From DTNV01 sp964388435 (lineage in GTDB: Archaea > Micrarchaeota > Micrarchaeia > Norongarragalinales > UBA8480): a stretch of DNA of 31,330 nucleotides. The stretch's first letter is position 1. Every line of letters begins with the position of its first letter. The position numbers were made by a program, and so were the translations under genes. The stretch lies in contig CAYMAH010000001.1 of NCBI GenBank assembly GCA_964388435.1, positions 1-31,330 of the forward strand. Reading direction: 5' to 3'. The notes under the pieces are model-generated. The model saw nothing but the letters and a program-made list of their open reading frames with translations. It ran no database searches and was not told the origin of the DNA. This document shows, piece by piece, positions 22,802 through 29,390 of this stretch.

Positions 22802-23884
22802 TTATAAAAGCGCCGCCGCTTTTTCCATTTCCCCATTTTCCAGCGCTACGAATAGCTCATCGCCTTTTTTGAATTTTTTTCCAACCATTTCAAGCGATTT
22901 TTGTTTGTTGTTTTTGTAGTCCCTGCTTCTAAGCTGGTTTATCTTGTCTTTGAGGGTTGTGGGGGTTATGTTTTTTTCCACGGTAAGTAAAACTTTTGAG
23001 GTTTTTATCTTAAAATCCAGGTCTTCCTTTTCTTTCAGTGTGGCGTTTACCGTTATTCTAAGCATCGGCAGGGGGATGTAAACAGGCGTTTTAGCTATTT
23101 CTTCCTCTATTTTTTCTTTTATTTCCTTTACCGTGGTATTTTCAAGGTTGACTTCGCTTGTGTAGAGTTTTCTTGTTTTTATTTCGTGAAACTCCGCTTT
23201 TTTGGATTCGGTGTCGTAAACATAAAAGCCTTTTGGGGTGGTTTCTATTTTTTTCATTTGAGTTACAACCGTGCTTCCGGGCAGTATGATGTTTTGAAAA
23301 GAAAAATGATGATGCACGTGACCGTCGCAGTATAAGTCGAAGTTTTCAGGTAGCTCGCCCGTTAAAATTCCATCTTGAAAATAGTTTGGCTGTTCTTCAA
23401 GATTTTTAATCGTCTGGTGAAGAAGGAGTATGTTGAAAAAGTCCTTTTCGGGCTTGAAGTTCATCGCGTTTAAAGCTTGAGTTGAAATGTCGTCAGGCAC
23501 TCCCGCCATTCCCTGTATTGAAATGTTTTCAACTTTTGTTTTGGTCGCGTGCGTGTTCACCAGCAACCCGGTTTCATGCAGTATCTGGATTATGTTCGGC
23601 ATTCCCTTGCTTTTTCTTTCATGGGTTCCCGGAATGACGATTGGAACGTTTTGGAATTCCGCGTCTCCCTGGATGATTTTGGTTGATTTGAGCTTTTTTT
23701 TTGTTTCGGCCAGCAGTTTAACCGCTTCGTAGATTGTTTCCTGGCTCGGGTTTCTAGAGTCGAACAAGTCCCCGCATATTATTATCAAATCAAAAGACGA
23801 TGCTTTTTCAAGCGCTTCCCTGGCTTGGGTGAAAGAATCTTCATTATATCCGAGGTGGAAGTCGCTCATTACCGCTATTTTCAT
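22802..23884 (-). CDS. mre11: Mre11/SbcD-like metallophosphoesterase (DNA repair nuclease)
   Basis: 360 residues with the calcineurin-like phosphoesterase core: Asp8-x-His10 (MSDFHLG), GDLFD (Asp39), His156 (LLLHQT) and GHVHHH (His189/191). The C-terminal capping region is poorly conserved. The usual GNHD motif is replaced by GTHE (residues 86-89), so the metal-ligand Asn is a Thr. Mre11 trims DNA ends with Rad50; neither rad50 nor herA/nurA is in the window. A TTTTTATAAG box (23902-23911) lies 24 nt before ATG 23884, so it is leaderless. The end of the gene overlaps sequence encoding the conserved N-terminus of the Mut7-C protein. Confidence 0.88.
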   Translation of the reverse strand: MKIAVMSDFHLGYNEDSFTQAREALEKASSFDLIIICGDLFDSRNPSQETIYEAVKLLAETKKKLKSTKIIQGDAEFQNVPIVIPGTHERKSKGMPNIIQILHETGLLVNTHATKTKVENISIQGMAGVPDDISTQALNAMNFKPEKDFFNILLLHQTIKNLEEQPNYFQDGILTGELPENFDLYCDGHVHHHFSFQNIILPGSTVVTQMKKIETTPKGFYVYDTESKKAEFHEIKTRKLYTSEVNLENTTVKEIKEKIEEEIAKTPVYIPLPMLRITVNATLKEKEDLDFKIKTSKVLLTVEKNITPTTLKDKINQLRSRDYKNNKQKSLEMVGKKFKKGDELFVALENGEMEKAAALL

Positions 23885-23969
23885 GCTGTTCTCATCAATT
23901 GTTTTTATAAGAATAACTTTAAATGTTTTTTTGTTTTTCTTTTACTTAAATAAAAGGGGTGGTTTTGTT

Positions 23970-24398
23970 TTGGTTGACTGGATTATTTATGCCGTTGCTG
24001 GAATGGTTTTGTATTCGATTGCAAACCTTGTTTGGAAATACTTGAGCAATTCTTATACGATTTCAATGGTTGGCATTGCAGAGGGTTTAGCGGTTCCCGC
24101 TTTGGTGGCACTGGTGGTTTTTGTTGTCTTGATGTTCGCCACAAAACAGGTTTCTTCGATTAACCCCGTTTTCGTGGTTCTTTTATTTCTGGTTGCGGCG
24201 TTGTCTATCGCAGGATTTGGCTTGTTTTTCTACTCGCTGAAATTCGGAAAGGTGGCGGTGGTGACGGCTGTTATGAGTCTCAGCACGGCCGTTGTGGCAG
24301 TGCTTTCCTTTATTTTCTTGGGAGATCGTTTTTCCTGGAGGGAGTTGCTTGCGATGACGCTTGCGATTGCAAGCGTTCTTGTTTTAGCTTTTTTTTGA
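23970..24398 (+). CDS. Half-size EamA/DMT-family transporter
   Basis: 142 residues with about five hydrophobic helices, a single EamA domain as in small multidrug-resistance-like dimers. Typical features are the N-terminal YAVAGMVLYSIANLVWKY, the central FGLFFYSLKFGKVAVVTAVMSL and the final LGDRFSWRELLAMTLAI. Substrates of such half-size proteins are usually unknown metabolites. The start is TTG 23970, about 7 nt after a GGGGTGG ribosome-binding-like run; the frame is open upstream, but those codons cross the divergent mre11 promoter. The last 89 nt overlap the 3' end of the DHH gene on the other strand. Confidence 0.85.
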   Translation: MVDWIIYAVAGMVLYSIANLVWKYLSNSYTISMVGIAEGLAVPALVALVVFVVLMFATKQVSSINPVFVVLLFLVAALSIAGFGLFFYSLKFGKVAVVTAVMSLSTAVVAVLSFIFLGDRFSWRELLAMTLAIASVLVLAFF

Positions 24399-25293
24399 GC
24401 CATTCAACCGCCTTTTCGGTGTTTTGAACTTCACACCCTCCTATGTTTTCATGACCCCAACTGTTGCCGTGGAATTTTTTGGCGCATTTTTTGACAAGCT
24501 CTCCCACATTGAGATTTGAGCATGAAGTGTTTTGCACAATGCTTATTTTTCCATTTCCCTGTGTTATCGCTATCGGAGTCAGGTTTGATAGGATTGAAGC
24601 GCACTGCGTTCTGTGCGTTTCGGCTTTGGATGTTGAAACCCCGTCTTCTACGACGGTGTTTTTTATTGCTTTGATTATATTTTTAGCTTCCTCGTCTGTT
24701 CCGCATTGTTTTAGCGACTGCAGGGCCTGAAAATAATTTTTGCCGGAGTTTTTCAAGAGCTCGGAAGCGGTTTGAAAAGTGCTGGGGTTTGCCTCCTTGA
24801 AATAGTTTGTGTCGCTTATCAACCCTAAAAGCAATAGAAAGGAGGTTGTTTTTGACGGTTTTAGGTTTTTTTTCTTGTACAGGGAGTAGATTATTTCACT
24901 GCAGCTTGTCGATTGATTGAAATAGTTTTGGCTGTTTTTTATTTTTTTTAGAGTTTCGTGATGGTCTATCGTCACAAGTGTTTTTTTAAGTGCGAATCGC
25001 TCGAATTTTTCCTTAAAGCTTCCCAGCATTTCGGGGTCTGAAACGTCGACCAATATGACCGAGTTATATTTTTCTATCTGCTCCAGTTTTTCTATTTTGA
25101 TTTCAAGCTCTTTTAGTATTTTTTTTGACTGGGTGTTTAGGGAGATTTGCTTCAACTCGGAGTTTTTTGATAGCAATTGTTTAAGGGCTATTCCACTTGC
25201 TATTGCGTCAGGATCTGCGACGGAATGGAAGCTGATTAAAACCGGTTTTTTGAGTTTTTCAAGCGTTTTTTCAAGATTTCGGGTTTGCGGCAT
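24310..25293 (-). CDS. DHH-DHHA1 family phosphoesterase (NrnA/RecJ-like)
   Basis: 327 residues. DHH motifs I-III are present: SFHSVADPDAIASG (motif I), ILVDVSD (II) and TIDHHETLKK (III). A C-terminal DHHA1 substrate-binding domain ends in HGNSWGHENIGGC, a variant of the usual GGGH motif. The family cuts oligonucleotides, pAp or single-stranded DNA ends. It is probably an NrnA-like nanoRNase or an archaeal RecJ-like exonuclease; the sequence alone does not decide. The start overlaps prefoldin beta by 23 nt, so they are coupled. The basic C-terminal tail (QERLQSQASSQ onward) overlaps the EamA gene. Confidence 0.88.
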   Translation of the reverse strand: MPQTRNLEKTLEKLKKPVLISFHSVADPDAIASGIALKQLLSKNSELKQISLNTQSKKILKELEIKIEKLEQIEKYNSVILVDVSDPEMLGSFKEKFERFALKKTLVTIDHHETLKKIKNSQNYFNQSTSCSEIIYSLYKKKNLKPSKTTSFLLLLGLISDTNYFKEANPSTFQTASELLKNSGKNYFQALQSLKQCGTDEEAKNIIKAIKNTVVEDGVSTSKAETHRTQCASILSNLTPIAITQGNGKISIVQNTSCSNLNVGELVKKCAKKFHGNSWGHENIGGCEVQNTEKAVEWLKKKLKQERLQSQASSQATPSRKNDLPRK

Positions 25294-25546
25294 TTTTCAG
25301 CTTTTCTTCCTGCTTTTCTATTATTGTTATTCTTGATTTAAGGACTGTTTTTTCCTCTTCAAGGGACTTCAAGACGTCCTCCTTTTGTTTTTGCACCAAA
25401 ACCCCTCCAACGTATTTGTACACCGCGCCGGTGCTTCCAGACACTTCTTTTGAAGCGTTTTCAATTTCCTGTTGCTGTATTGAATAAGCCTGTTTTTGCG
25501 CTTCAAGGTATTGAATCTGTTGTTTTAATGCTTCCTGTTCATTCAT
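25271..25546 (-). CDS. pfdB: Prefoldin beta subunit (GimC)
   Basis: 91 residues with the coiled-coil / beta-hairpin / coiled-coil plan: EQEALKQQIQYLEAQKQAY (first coil), GAVYKYVGGVLVQKQKEDV (the conserved hairpin, matching the beta-subunit V-Y-K-x-V-G-x-x-L) and a second coil ending EEKLKNAA. It is shorter than the usual 115-120 residues because both coils are trimmed. Prefoldin hands unfolded proteins to the thermosome. ATG 25546 follows GTGATGATAA, a short Shine-Dalgarno-like run. It is in the conserved archaeal Brix-pcc1-prefoldin order, though a 153-nt gap (25547-25699, A/T-rich, no gene seen) separates it from pcc1. Confidence 0.92.
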   Translation of the reverse strand: MNEQEALKQQIQYLEAQKQAYSIQQQEIENASKEVSGSTGAVYKYVGGVLVQKQKEDVLKSLEEEKTVLKSRITIIEKQEEKLKNAANPKS

Positions 25547-25699
25547 TTATCATCACTTCTTTTTTTTGATTATTATTTTAGAATTACTTCAATAAGATTA
25601 TTAATTGTTATTCTTTGATTTTTTTTATCTATTCTTTTTTTTTCAAGAAACAAAGTTTGCAATATAATTAAAATGATTGTGTTGGTTTGAAGTTGATTT

Positions 25700-25936
25700 T
25701 CATTTATTCAAAGCTTCCTTTATTTCAATTATTGTTTTTAAGTCTCTTATAACGCTGTTTACAACCGCTCGAAGCGCGGATATGCTTTCGGCTTGAATTT
25801 TTACTTCAAGAAGATTGTTGATTTCCTTTATTTCAAGCTTGGTCTTTAAATCTTCCATGGCGCCTTCCTTTAGCGTTTTGCATGCTTTCAACGCTTCTTT
25901 TCTGTCTTCAAATTTTATTTTTATTACCGCTTCCAT
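25700..25936 (-). CDS. pcc1: KEOPS complex subunit Pcc1
   Basis: 78 residues matching Pcc1 in length and pattern: two N-terminal strands (EAVIKIKFEDRKEALKACK), then LEVKIQAESISALRAVVNSVIRDLK, the family's signature helix. Pcc1 is the dimerising subunit of KEOPS, which bridges two Kae1-Bud32 units and contacts tRNA during t6A synthesis. It starts 3 nt after the Brix gene, in the archaeal Brix-pcc1-prefoldin gene order. The Bud32 partner is encoded about 19 kb away in this window. Confidence 0.9.
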   Translation of the reverse strand: MEAVIKIKFEDRKEALKACKTLKEGAMEDLKTKLEIKEINNLLEVKIQAESISALRAVVNSVIRDLKTIIEIKEALNK

Positions 25937-25939
25937 TTT

Positions 25940-26323
25940 TCAGCCACTCATTTCAACTTCGAGTATTTTTCTTGTTTTCGGGTTTTGGATGTACGCTTTA
26001 TTTTCTTTTTTCATTTCTTTTAAATATTCCGTGTTGAAGATTTTGCTTTCCACGCAACCGCTTAGATTAACCTCTGATTTTTTTTTTACGGTTAATTTAG
26101 CCCTTATTTGTTTCTTCTGCGGGTGTAGTCTTATAAAATCCTTTTCGAGTATTATTATGTTTTTGCACCCGTATTTTTCCGCTTTTTCTTTTATCCTTTT
26201 GAATGTTTTAGAGCCTCTTTTCTGGAATTTGGCGTTTAAAAAAAAAGCGAGTGTTCTAGCGCTGCCGGCGGTTTCAACCCCGCCTGTTTTTGACGTTGTC
26301 ACGTATATTGACTCTTGCTGCAT
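25940..26323 (-). CDS. Brix-domain ribosome biogenesis protein (Imp4-like)
   Basis: 127 residues. ESIYVTTSKTGGVETAGSAR resembles the start of archaeal Brix proteins (short strand plus T-T-S), followed by KAEKYGCKNIIILEKDF and FIRLHPQKKQIRAKLTV, an alternating alpha/beta pattern. It is shorter than typical archaeal homologues (about 150-220 residues) but keeps the core. It is expected to act in rRNA maturation of the large or small subunit. ATG 26323 is chosen; the longer open frame up to 26461 would cross the tRNA-Ser gene and is rejected. It lies 25 nt downstream of the tRNA-Ser 3' end and is probably cotranscribed with it, followed by pcc1. Confidence 0.85.
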   Translation of the reverse strand: MQQESIYVTTSKTGGVETAGSARTLAFFLNAKFQKRGSKTFKRIKEKAEKYGCKNIIILEKDFIRLHPQKKQIRAKLTVKKKSEVNLSGCVESKIFNTEYLKEMKKENKAYIQNPKTRKILEVEMSG

Positions 26324-26348
26324 TTTGATTCCCTTTTCATTGAATTGA

Positions 26349-26467
26349 CGCCAGGAGGGAGATTTTCGTTTTTTTTTTAAATTTCGAACTCCCAACCCCG
26401 TTAGGGGACTAGCTCTCTTTTTTTGTTTAAACTCAAGGCTAGCGCATTGCCGTTCTGCCATCCTGGC
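26349..26467 (-). tRNA. tRNA-Ser (TGA) with two introns (anticodon loop and T loop)
   Basis: Acceptor GCCAGGA pairs with TCCTGGC, discriminator G at 26349. The long variable arm is CCCC-TAAC-GGGG, as expected for Ser. Removing 17 nt (26415-26431) gives anticodon stem CTAGC/GCTAG with loop CTTGAGA, anticodon TGA, intron at the canonical 37/38. The T arm GGGAG...CTCCC is split by a second insert: removing 20 nt (26363-26382) gives loop TTCGAAT, an intron at about 59/60. There the bulge-helix-bulge is clear (exon UUCG with intron CGAA, bulges AA^A and AA^U). Both introns have long A runs. The mature length is 82 nt. The Brix gene follows 25 nt downstream. Confidence 0.9.
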
Positions 26468-26567
26468 ATGGTTTTATTTGTGGTGTCAAGCTTTTTTATT
26501 ATTACTCTTCAAAAAAAAACGGGAGGTTCTTTCGCACGTTTTTTATAATGAGAAACATTTATAAAAA

Positions 26568-26902
26568 ATGTTGATTGTTAATAAACTCGTGAATAAACCG
26601 GTGGATTATAACATTGAATTTACGCATATTTGCGTTGATGAGAAATTTGGAGAAAATCAAATTAAAAGTATTGAAATTTTGAAAAAAAAAGTCGTTGCGG
26701 GATTGAAAAAAAGGGAAAGAAAAGTCTTGTTATTTGCGTGCCGATTGATGATTTTCACCATGCCGTATTAAAATTGGATGAAAAGGTAATGATTGGAGAG
26801 TTAAAAAAACGCGGGTTTGATGTTGATTTTATTGGTTACGAATCTAAGTTTGAAGGTGCAAGCGGTAGGCTTATTCGGGAGCTTCCAAAATACTTAAATT
26901 AG
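26568..26902 (+). pseudogene. Frameshifted unknown gene
   Basis: ATG 26568 lies behind a TTTATAA box about 26 nt upstream and opens MLIVNKLVNKPVDYNIEFTHI. The frame continues to a stop at 26771, but from about 26706 the better coding potential moves to the -1 frame (KSLVICVPIDDFHHAVLKLD, then GFDVDFIGYESKFEGASGR) and ends at TAG 26902. The shift could occur in the A9 run (26682-26690) or the A7 run (26706-26712). After the TAG the same frame stays open to 27061 (SLEKEVLILEKAMKALAWKR, with Cys and Arg-rich residues), which may be a second fragment. No family is recognised. The gap 27062-27225 shows nothing more than a G8 run and a TTTTAAAT promoter-like box. Confidence 0.55.
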
Positions 26903-27225
26903 AACATTTTAACAAGCCTGGAAAAAGAGGTTTTAATTCTTGAAAAAGCAATGAAAGCATTGGCTTGGAAGAGAAGTTTCCCGTGTTCAGGCACACCTGA
27001 AAAGTATCGACGTGTTGAAGAGAGGGTTATGGACTGCTCTTTGAACGGGATTTGGTTTTAAATTTTTTGTGGGGGGGGTTGTGTTTTACTATTATTTGCA
27101 GGCTTCGGGAAGTGGTGTGAAGTGTTGAATTTTCATTCACTCTCCGCTTTCAGTCTGGTCAGGGGTATTGTGTTTTAAATTTTTAGATTGCTTATAATCA
27201 TGAATTAAGATTTTAGGCGGTTTTT

Positions 27226-27768
27226 TTGGCTGAAGAAGTTCTCAAGGATTATGAAGAGGTTAAGCGGTTGAAGGGCGAGCTTCGCTACGTTTCTCCTGAA
27301 AAGGTGAATTCGCTTAAGAAAAATGTGGAGAGGATAGCCGAGATCGCGACTGTAAATAAAAACCAGCTTATAAGAAAGTTTGCGATAGGCGTTCTTGGTG
27401 AGTTGATGCAGCACCCGAAGCCTGAGATACATAATTTGGCGAAAAGGATGTACGCTCCCTTTAGCGTTAGGTTTAATGAAGATTTTGCCGCGTTGAAAGG
27501 TTCTTTCTATCCTGTTATGCAAAACCCTGACTTGAGTTTTGATGAAAAGAGGAGAAAATTGGACTATCTTGAAAAACTTATTATGGGGACTGATTTTGAT
27601 TACCCTCGTCAGATGGGGAAAGAGTACCTCAAAAAGATTGTTGACAAGCATCCGGACCAGGCAACACGGGTTTATGCAAAGGAAGTGCTTGGCAGGGTGG
27701 AGGAGTTTGAAATAAGAAGAAAAAGAGAGGAGGATTTGTTTGAGAGGGAAAATTGGACTATAAAGTAA
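27226..27768 (+). CDS. Alpha-helical repeat protein, lineage-specific family (member 3)
   Basis: 180 residues, entirely helical and charged, no signal peptide. Repeat-like segments share the His-Pro punctuation of the proteins at 18383-19195 and 19304-19648: LGELMQHPKPEIHNLAKRM, then YLKKIVDKHPDQATRVYAKEV near the C-terminus, which aligns with YLKNILKHPNYLVKKWAGEA of member 1. The start is TTG 27226, the first credible start in the frame; TTTTAAAT (about 27173-27180) is the likely promoter. It stands alone. Function unknown; HEAT-like scaffold or binding protein is the default. Confidence 0.75.
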   Translation: MAEEVLKDYEEVKRLKGELRYVSPEKVNSLKKNVERIAEIATVNKNQLIRKFAIGVLGELMQHPKPEIHNLAKRMYAPFSVRFNEDFAALKGSFYPVMQNPDLSFDEKRRKLDYLEKLIMGTDFDYPRQMGKEYLKKIVDKHPDQATRVYAKEVLGRVEEFEIRRKREEDLFERENWTIK

Positions 27769-28087
27769 AGCGGGGGGGGTAGCGTGTAAAGTGATTGGTG
27801 TTAGGCATTTTGGCAGGCTTATCGGCGCTCATGCTGAGAAAGGGTTTTTTGAGAGGGGTTTGACAAGCTGGTTTGGAAGTTTTTTTGCGGGGGGAAAGTC
27901 AGGTTTTGAGTTTGTTTAGGAAGTTTTTCTTCCATTTTGCTAATTCGTTTAGTTTGATTCCGGGTTCAACCCCGGTTTTCGGTTCTTTCGGTAGTGGCTT
28001 TGCTTAACTGGATTCTATCCCTGCTTGAAGGAGTTTGGAGTTTTATTAAAAAAATGATGTAAACACTTTACCGGGCACTCCTGTAAT
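27769..28087. other. 319-nt gap with hairpins and no supported gene
   Basis: Contents: a G8 run (27772-27779), a 42-codon open frame from GTG 27791 to TAG 27919 that I cannot support, a perfect hairpin GGAAG-TTTTT-CTTCC (27919-27933), and a T-arm-like palindrome CCGGGTTCAACCCCGG (27960-27975). No complete RNA gene can be folded from it by eye. Confidence 0.4.
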
Positions 28088-29332
28088 TTATTTGTTTAGT
28101 AGCCATTTCCATAGTGGAGTGTGATTTATTTTTTTGTTTTTTTCTTCGTAGTCCCATGTTATGATTGTTAGGTTGTGGCATTTTAATTGTTTTGAGGCTT
28201 CTTGGAGTGCTTTTATTTCTCTTTTGTTTATTTCTTGTTTTGTTGCCGCGTTTGTCACTTGTATTAGTTCTAGGGGTTTGTTGTTTCTTGTTGTTATGAA
28301 GTCTACTTCTTTTTTTTCTTTCCAGTAGTTTATTTGAAGGTCTTGCGCGGGTGCTCGTCTTAGAAGTTCTATTGCTACGAGGTTTTCCATTAGTCTTCCT
28401 TTGTCTTGGAAGGTTTGAACGTTTAGAGCGTTTATGAAGCCGTTGTCTATGACGTATGTTTTTTTGGGTGATTTTATTTTTTCCTTTGTTTTTGTGGAGT
28501 ATCTCTCTATGAAAAATGTTAGGTAAGCTTCTTCTATGTATTGTGAGTATTTTTCTGCGGTGTGCACGCTTCCCATGTTTAGAGAGTTTTTGGTTTTGGT
28601 CATCGTGGTTTGATTGGCGAAGTTTGAGATTAAGTATCTTGCTATGTTGTAGATTGCGGTGGGGTTTCTTATTTTGTGTCTTTTGACCACGTCGTTTAGT
28701 ATCAAAGAGTCGAATAGGTTTTTTAGGTAGTTTTTTGGGTTTATGTTTGTTGTTATCGTTTCAGGGTAGCCTCCGTTTTGCAGGTAGTTTTCCAGAAGGT
28801 TTAAGATTTTTCCCTTTATTTCAGGAACTTCTGGTTTTTCTTCTATTTTTTTTGTTTTGAGGAATTCTTTGAATGAGAAGGGAAGAATTTGAATTGGCGC
28901 GTGTCTTCCCGTCAAATGTGTTGCGAGTTCTGTTGCCAAGAGTTTGGAGTTTGAACCGGTTATGATGAGATTGAATCCTTTTCTTTGCATTTTGTTTACG
29001 AAGAGCTCCCAGTTTTTTAGGTTTTGAATTTCATCTAACAGCATAAATTTAAAATCTCCGTAGGCTTCTATCATATTTTGTAAAAGTAGGTCTTTGTCTT
29101 TTATTTTCACTAGTTCTTCTTCATCGAAGTTTGCGTAAGCGAATTTTTCTTCTTTTAAAAGTTCTAACGAGAAGATTAATTTTCCCGCTCTTCTGGGTCC
29201 GGCGATTACCTTGATTAGATTGTTTTGAAGGAGAGGGCTTGCTTGTTTGAGTTGCTCTCTTTCGATTAATTGTTTGGAGTATTCCTTTTCTAAATCGTAT
29301 TTTTGAGATTGTAAAACCTCCCTTAACTGCAT
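28088..29332 (-). CDS. AAA-type ATPase with DUF4143 domain, altered Walker A
   Basis: 414 residues of the ATPase-plus-DUF4143 family common in archaea. The N-terminal P-loop region reads VIAGPRRAGKLIFSL (Lys51), where the Thr/Ser after the lysine is replaced by Leu52. Walker B is FMLLDEIQN (Asp100-Glu101) and a sensor-like IITGSNSKLL follows. The C-terminal half carries the DUF4143 module with KKEVDFITTRNNKPLELIQV, a PD-(D/E)XK-like core (E-V-D-F plus E-x-I-Q). The family has no firm function; proposed roles include mobile-element or toxin-like activity. ATG 29332 follows a TATA box by 28 nt and is surrounded by TGCATTA repeats. It diverges from a second ATPase of the same family. Confidence 0.85.
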   Translation of the reverse strand: MQLREVLQSQKYDLEKEYSKQLIEREQLKQASPLLQNNLIKVIAGPRRAGKLIFSLELLKEEKFAYANFDEEELVKIKDKDLLLQNMIEAYGDFKFMLLDEIQNLKNWELFVNKMQRKGFNLIITGSNSKLLATELATHLTGRHAPIQILPFSFKEFLKTKKIEEKPEVPEIKGKILNLLENYLQNGGYPETITTNINPKNYLKNLFDSLILNDVVKRHKIRNPTAIYNIARYLISNFANQTTMTKTKNSLNMGSVHTAEKYSQYIEEAYLTFFIERYSTKTKEKIKSPKKTYVIDNGFINALNVQTFQDKGRLMENLVAIELLRRAPAQDLQINYWKEKKEVDFITTRNNKPLELIQVTNAATKQEINKREIKALQEASKQLKCHNLTIITWDYEEKNKKINHTPLWKWLLNK

Positions 29333-29343
29333 GTTTAATATTA

Positions 29344-29390
29344 TAATGCATAAAATTTATAAATCTTGTGCATTACAGTGCATTTAATGC
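29344..29390 (-). promoter_or_regulatory. Promoter of DUF4143 ATPase with TGCATTA half-sites
   Basis: The TATA box TTTATAAAT (29356-29364) is centred 28 nt from ATG 29332. TGCATTA-like half-sites flank it: TAATGCA (29344-29350) on the start-codon side, TGCATTA (29369-29375), and the palindrome GCATTTAATGC (29380-29390) upstream. Sites on both sides of the TATA box suggest a repressor operator that would block both factor binding and the transcription start. Confidence 0.55.

Noticed and set aside
25547..25699. Possible small rpoP or rpl37ae gene in the pcc1-prefoldin gap
   Set aside because: The gap is very A/T-rich and contains no Cys-x-x-Cys zinc motif on either strand.
26324..26461. 46-residue N-terminal extension of the Brix protein
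   Set aside because: The extension reads through the tRNA-Ser gene; ATG 26323 gives the normal Brix start.
11010..27779. Several G7-G8 runs (near 11011, 16313, 27072, 27772) as phase-variable tracts or G-quadruplexes
   Set aside because: They are single runs, not four-run quadruplex motifs, similar runs occur inside genes (near 1661 and 7355), and none sits at a promoter or start where phase variation would matter.
27791..27919. 42-residue frame from GTG 27791 (MIGVRHFGRLIGAHAEKGFF...)
   Set aside because: Poor start context, odd composition and no recognisable family; may be chance.
27960..27975. T-arm-like CCGGGTTCAACCCCGG suggesting a fourth tRNA or tRNA remnant
   Set aside because: The loop is one base short for a 5-bp T stem, and no acceptor, D or anticodon arm can be placed around it.
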